Shown here piece by piece: positions 13,471 through 16,763 of a DNA stretch of 16,763 bases; positions within the stretch are counted from its first letter, which is position 1; the number at the start of each line of letters is the position of its first letter. The notes below the pieces were generated by a model. The model was not told the origin of the DNA and searched no databases. It saw nothing but the letters and a program-made list of their open reading frames with translations. A program made the position numbers and the translations under genes. Location: positions 1-16,763 of the forward strand of contig DASXNR010000364.1 in the NCBI GenBank assembly GCA_036494925.1, read 5' to 3'. This DNA is from JAMXLO01 sp036494925 (GTDB lineage Bacteria; Pseudomonadota; Alphaproteobacteria; Acetobacterales; Acetobacteraceae).

Positions 13471-14181
13471 CTACGACCCGCCGCGCGCCTTCGCATCGAG
13501 CGCCGCCTGTTCGGCGATCATCGCCGCCTCCTCGGCCAGCGCCTCGGCCTCCAGGTCCGGATCGCGTGGTATCGCCAGCGAGGCGCGCAACTGCGCCCGC
13601 GTCATCAGGTCGGTGCGCAGGTCCGGGATCGGCTCGCCGAACCGGTCGCGCGGCTGGAACGTCACGACCTCCGGGATCGGCTTGGCGCCTGGCCGAAGCG
13701 CGATGAAGCCCGGCGGCACCTCCGGCGGGTCGCGCTCGGGTTCCGTCGGCGGCGGCCTGGCCGGCGACGCTGGAGCGGCCGCCGGCCTGGCCTGCTCCGC
13801 GGCGGGCTGGCGCTCGCGGAGGTCGCGCAGCCAGGCGGCATAGGCGTGGCCGGCGGCCAATCCGCTGGCGCGCATGCGGGCCGCCGTCGCGTCGGAGGTA
13901 CCGGGGCGGGCGGCACGAGCGAAACTGTCCATTGCCGCCAGCGACGCGGCCACCGTGATGGCGGCAAGCTGGGCCTCGGCCGGATCGACCGCATGGAGCG
14001 CGTCGAACAACTCCTGCGCGGCCTGCCGCTTTTGGTCGCGGGTTTCCTGGCTGTCGTCAGGGCCGATGGGCACGGTGTCGGCGAGGGCGTGGCGGATGTA
14101 GCGGGTGAAGACGGCGGAGAGCTGGGCCGCGGGGTCGCCGGGGGTAGGGAGGGTCGCGTGGTCCGGTGTCTGCATGTCCAT
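13471..14181 (-). CDS. Hypothetical protein with helical N-domain, Pro-rich linker and conserved-looking C-tail
   Basis: A 236-residue protein I do not recognise. Residues about 18-125 are predicted helical (AQLSAVFTRYIRHALADTV, AAQELFDALHAVDPAEAQ, AAITVAASLAAMDSFARAA). A Pro/Ala/Glu-rich linker (about 126-155) leads to a C-terminal part with PPGFIALRPGAKPIPEVVTF and RDRFGEPIPDLRTDLMTRAQ, then a coiled-coil-like Glu/Ala helix (EAEALAEEAAMIAEQAAL). There is no signal peptide, membrane segment or catalytic motif. Codon bias (third-position GC) strongly favours this frame over the antisense 303-codon frame. ATG 14181 is chosen (AGGGCG about 9 bases ahead); ATG 14175 is possible. It converges with the S9 peptidase gene, 68 bases away. 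Confidence 0.7.
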   Translation of the reverse strand: MDMQTPDHATLPTPGDPAAQLSAVFTRYIRHALADTVPIGPDDSQETRDQKRQAAQELFDALHAVDPAEAQLAAITVAASLAAMDSFARAARPGTSDATAARMRASGLAAGHAYAAWLRDLRERQPAAEQARPAAAPASPARPPPTEPERDPPEVPPGFIALRPGAKPIPEVVTFQPRDRFGEPIPDLRTDLMTRAQLRASLAIPRDPDLEAEALAEEAAMIAEQAALDAKARGGS

Positions 14182-14339
14182 GAATGTCGGCGCCCTGGCT
14201 GAGAATGCGGTCGGGGCATTCTACCCGACCGGGAAGAACAGAAAGTAAACATCGTGACATGGTGCCTGCGCCAAGCGATCGGGTCCGGGAATGAAGCGGG
14301 GCGGGCGACGCCGTTCGCACATTTGATCCGGGGTATTCA

Positions 14340-15179
14340 TCAGCCCAACCGTAGCGCTCCCGCCCCCGCGAGAATCAGAAATCCGGCGGCCACGCGCGCG
14401 CGGCTCGGACGTTCGTGCAATGCGATCCTGGCGAGAAACAGCCCGAACAAAATCGAGGTTTCGCGCAACGCGGCCACCGGCGCGATCGGCCCGCGCGTCA
14501 TCGCCCACAGCGCCAACCCATAAGACAGGATGATGCAGGCACCGCCGGTCAACCCCAGATGCCAGCGCCGCCGCACCGCCGTCGCCAGTGCGCTCGAATG
14601 CCGCCACGCCACCCACGGCACAAACAGCACACACGACGCGAGGAAGATCGCCAATGTGTATGCCATGGCATTGTGCGAGCGGCGGACGCCGACACCGTCC
14701 ACCAGCGTGTAGGAGGCGATCACCGCCGCATTCACCAGCGCGAAGCCGATGGTGCGCCAGTCCGTCTGGCTTCGCCAACCCGCCAGCGCCATCGTCAGCA
14801 CGCCAATACAGATGCTGACCACGCCGCAGGCCGCCCTGACGCTGAGTGATTCGCCGAGTGCCGCACTGCTCATCAGCGCCAGCAACAGCGGTGCGGTGCC
14901 GCGCATCAGCGGATAGGCGAGACTTACCTCACCGCTCCGATACGCCGCACCGATCAGCCCGAAATAGCCCACCTGCAATACCGATGAGGCGGCAATGAAC
15001 GGCCAGCTCGCCGGCGCGGGCGCCGGCAGAAGCGGCAACGCGAGCACCGCCAGCACCGAACCACCAAGCAGGATCAGTGTGGTGTCGATCAACGCGTCGC
15101 CACCCGATTTGACCAACACGTTCCAGGTCGCATGCAGCAGGGCACCCAACAACACCGCGAGCATGATTGGCGTCGACAC
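14340..15179 (-). CDS. DMT-superfamily (EamA) transporter
   Basis: A 279-residue membrane protein with about ten hydrophobic helices, in two homologous halves of five. The first half begins LLGALLHATWNVLVKSG, a form typical of this branch of EamA carriers, and contains the conserved SLAYPLMRGTAPLLLALMSSA, written in part. The second half has ALVNAAVIASYTLVDGVG and TSILFGLFLARIALHERPS with the usual G-A-G-A end. Such carriers move metabolites or amino acids; the substrate is not decidable. The start is GTG 15179; ATG 15164 is a possible later start, and neither has a good ribosome site. It is divergent from the phosphate-transporter gene, with 228 bases between. Confidence 0.88.
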   Translation of the reverse strand: MSTPIMLAVLLGALLHATWNVLVKSGGDALIDTTLILLGGSVLAVLALPLLPAPAPASWPFIAASSVLQVGYFGLIGAAYRSGEVSLAYPLMRGTAPLLLALMSSAALGESLSVRAACGVVSICIGVLTMALAGWRSQTDWRTIGFALVNAAVIASYTLVDGVGVRRSHNAMAYTLAIFLASCVLFVPWVAWRHSSALATAVRRRWHLGLTGGACIILSYGLALWAMTRGPIAPVAALRETSILFGLFLARIALHERPSRARVAAGFLILAGAGALRLG

Positions 15180-15197
15180 CTACTGCGGCCCCCGCTT

Positions 15198-15215
15198 GTG
15201 TCGTCAAGCTGTCAC
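15198..15215 (+). promoter_or_regulatory. Weak PHO-box-like direct repeat
   Basis: GTGTCGT (15198-15204) and CTGTCAC (15209-15215) match the CTGTCAT half-site at 5 and 6 of 7 positions with the expected 11-base repeat period. A third CTGTCGT is at 15359-15365, about 43 bases before the transporter ATG, with GCTTCAT 10 bases on. This would place the Na/Pi-type gene under PhoB control, which suits its predicted role, but short degenerate matches may arise by chance. Confidence 0.3.
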
Positions 15216-15407
15216 ACGCGGGTGCTGCGTCAAGCCGGATGGTCGTGGCCACAAAGGCTCGGGTCTGGCTGCAACGCCGCCGCCTGGTGGACGACTCGCC
15301 GAGTTATCGGCATCTGCCCGGAAGCCGTGCGGATTGCTGGCAACCGCCGGATGCGAGACTGTCGTCATGCTTCATGTGGCCCGGATCGCAGAAGGAGATC
15401 ATGCCGA

Positions 15408-16763
15408 ATGTCCGGCGCGGATTTTCCGGTCACCCTGCTTGACCTTGCGGGCAGCATCGCACTGCTGCTGTGGGGTGTCCGCATGGTGCAGACCGGTGTC
15501 CAGCGTGCGTTCGGTGCACACTTGCGCACAATCCTCGGCACCGCTCTGCGCACACCCGCCAAAGCGTTCCTCGCCGGTCTTGGCGTCACTGCCGTATTGC
15601 AGAGCAGCACTGCCACCGGACTGATGGTCACCGGTTTCGCTGCGGGGGGACTGGTGGAGCTGGTGCCGGCGCTTGCCGTCATGCTCGGCGCCAATGTCGG
15701 AACGACACTGATCGTTCAGCTGCTCTCGCTCGACCTGTCCTCGGCCACGCCGGCGCTGATCCTGCTCGGCGTCCTGCTGTTCCGTCGCGGCCAGGCCAGC
15801 CGCACCCATGATCTCGGCCGAGTGGCGATAGGTCTGGGACTGATGCTGCTGGCGCTGCACCAGCTGCTCAATCTGGTTACCCCGTTTGAGGACGCCCCCA
15901 GCCTGCGTCTGTTGCTCGGAACGATCGCAACCGAGCCATGGTTGGATGTGGTCATTGCAGCCGGGCTGACCTGGGCAGCCCATTCGTCCGTCGCCATCGT
16001 GCTGCTGGTGATGTCGCTCGCCGCGAAAGGCGTGGTGCCGCCAGATGCAGCTTTCGCCCTGGTGTTCGGTGCCAATCTTGGTACCGCCCTCAACCCGCTG
16101 CTGGAAGGCGCGCAAGGGTCGGACGCCGCCGCCCGCCGCGTCCCGGCGGGCAACCTGGGCACACGCCTGCTCGGTGTGGTGCTCGGGTTGGCGCTGCTGC
16201 CGAAGCTTGGCGCATGGCTAGTGACGATTGTACCCGATCCGGCCCGCTCGGTCGCCGACCTGCATCTCGCTTTCAATCTCATCCTGGCAGCGCTGTTTTT
16301 CCCCATCCTGCCATATTACGCCTCGTTGCTGCGTCGCCTGTTCCCGGCCCGCGTCGACGCGCCAGATCCCTCGCGCTCGCTCTATCTGGATGAGGCGGCA
16401 CGCGAGACGCCGGTGGTTGCGATCGGTGCGGCTGTGCGAGAGGCGCTGCGGCTGGCTGACGTGCTGGAAGCAATGCTGCACGCGGCCCGGGACGCGTTTG
16501 CGACCAACGACCGCAAGCGGGTCGCAGAGGCCAGGCGCATGGATGACGTGCTTGACCGACTGAACGGCGCGATCAAGACCTATCTCACCGGCCTCGATCC
16601 CGAGGCGACCTCGGAGGCGGACCAGCGTCGCATTGAGGAAATCCTCGCATTCACCATCAACCTCGAACATGCCGGCGACGTAGTAGACAAGAACCTGCTT
16701 GATCATGCTGCCAAGCGATTGAAGCGGAATATCGACCTATCCCGCGAACAGACCGATGAGCTC
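15408..16763 (+). CDS. Na/Pi-cotransporter family protein with PhoU-like domain (3' truncated by window)
   Basis: The frame is open from ATG 15408 to the window end, 452 residues; the family usually has about 550, so roughly 100 residues are missing. AGGAG lies 10 bases before the ATG. The two-repeat Na_Pi_cotrans domain shows LLWGVRMVQTG near the start, QSST at 65-68 (AVLQSSTATGL), GANVGTT at 94-100, then the second half with HSSVA at 192-196 in place of the usual QSS motif and GANLGTA at 221-227. A helical PhoU-like region starts near residue 335 (EAARETPVVAIGAAVREALRL, in part) and continues with IEEILAFTINLEHAGDVVDKN, in part. The protein should sit in the inner membrane and move phosphate with sodium or control phosphate flux. 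Divergent from the EamA carrier. Confidence 0.92.
   Translation, partial: MSGADFPVTLLDLAGSIALLLWGVRMVQTGVQRAFGAHLRTILGTALRTPAKAFLAGLGVTAVLQSSTATGLMVTGFAAGGLVELVPALAVMLGANVGTTLIVQLLSLDLSSATPALILLGVLLFRRGQASRTHDLGRVAIGLGLMLLALHQLLNLVTPFEDAPSLRLLLGTIATEPWLDVVIAAGLTWAAHSSVAIVLLVMSLAAKGVVPPDAAFALVFGANLGTALNPLLEGAQGSDAAARRVPAGNLGTRLLGVVLGLALLPKLGAWLVTIVPDPARSVADLHLAFNLILAALFFPILPYYASLLRRLFPARVDAPDPSRSLYLDEAARETPVVAIGAAVREALRLADVLEAMLHAARDAFATNDRKRVAEARRMDDVLDRLNGAIKTYLTGLDPEATSEADQRRIEEILAFTINLEHAGDVVDKNLLDHAAKRLKRNIDLSREQTDEL

Noticed and set aside
13291..14202. A 303-codon plus-strand frame over the hypothetical gene at 13471-14181
   Set aside because: Arg/Gly-rich low-complexity product that starts inside the peptidase gene; the minus-strand frame has ordered helical and motif-like segments and a suitable start.
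15399..16115. A 238-codon minus-strand frame opposite the Na/Pi transporter
   Set aside because: Gln/Arg/Gly-rich antisense product with no domain; the plus strand has family motifs throughout.

Overview
This is a GC-rich window from a Gram-negative bacterium. Lipoproteins with lipoboxes, an RlpA-like double-psi beta-barrel protein, MreB, single-domain response regulators and the overall codon use suggest an alphaproteobacterium, most likely Rhodospirillales/Acetobacteraceae. That placement is inference; there is no rRNA or other marker gene. I see no tRNA, rRNA, CRISPR array or intact insertion sequence. Genes are packed tightly on both strands, and the longest stretch without a recognised gene is about 270 bases (5716-5988).

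Layout: (1) 1-930 is the 3' end of a secreted or surface repeat protein, with a 154-residue repeat visible. (2) 963-3252 on the minus strand is a probable operon rlpA-like lipoprotein -> VOC/glyoxalase protein -> MFS exporter, preceded by a decayed TPR gene (about 3330-3730) and a short interspersed repeat. (3) 3922-4809 is a beta-hydroxyacid dehydrogenase. (4) 4958-5715 holds two single-domain response regulators in tail-to-tail orientation, only 5 bases apart. (5) 5989-7132 holds a Mu Ner-like regulator divergent from an S24 (CI/LexA-fold) repressor, which is the layout of a phage lysis/lysogeny switch without any phage structural or transposition gene nearby. (6) 7159-8575 is a glycine-zipper lipoprotein divergent from an mreB that has no mreC/mreD behind it. 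(7) 8576-11342 holds a remnant of a DNA glycosylase gene, a small exported PepSY-like protein, and, divergent from it, an OmpR/EnvZ-type two-component pair. (8) 11357-13402 is a 24-residue membrane micropeptide divergent from an S9 prolyl-oligopeptidase-family peptidase, with a strong palindrome between them. (9) 13471-15179 holds a hypothetical protein and a DMT/EamA transporter on the minus strand. (10) 15408 to the window end is a Na/Pi-cotransporter-family protein with a PhoU-like tail, cut by the window end.

The most interesting parts are the Ner/S24 regulator pair, the unlisted 24-residue membrane peptide with its palindrome, and three traces of gene decay or rearrangement: the TPR pseudogene with two -1 frameshifts at equivalent repeat positions, the glycosylase stub ending at the mreB stop codon, and an mreB separated from its usual partners. 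I did not find a clear new multi-gene system. No Rho-independent terminator with a convincing GC stem and T-tract could be seen.
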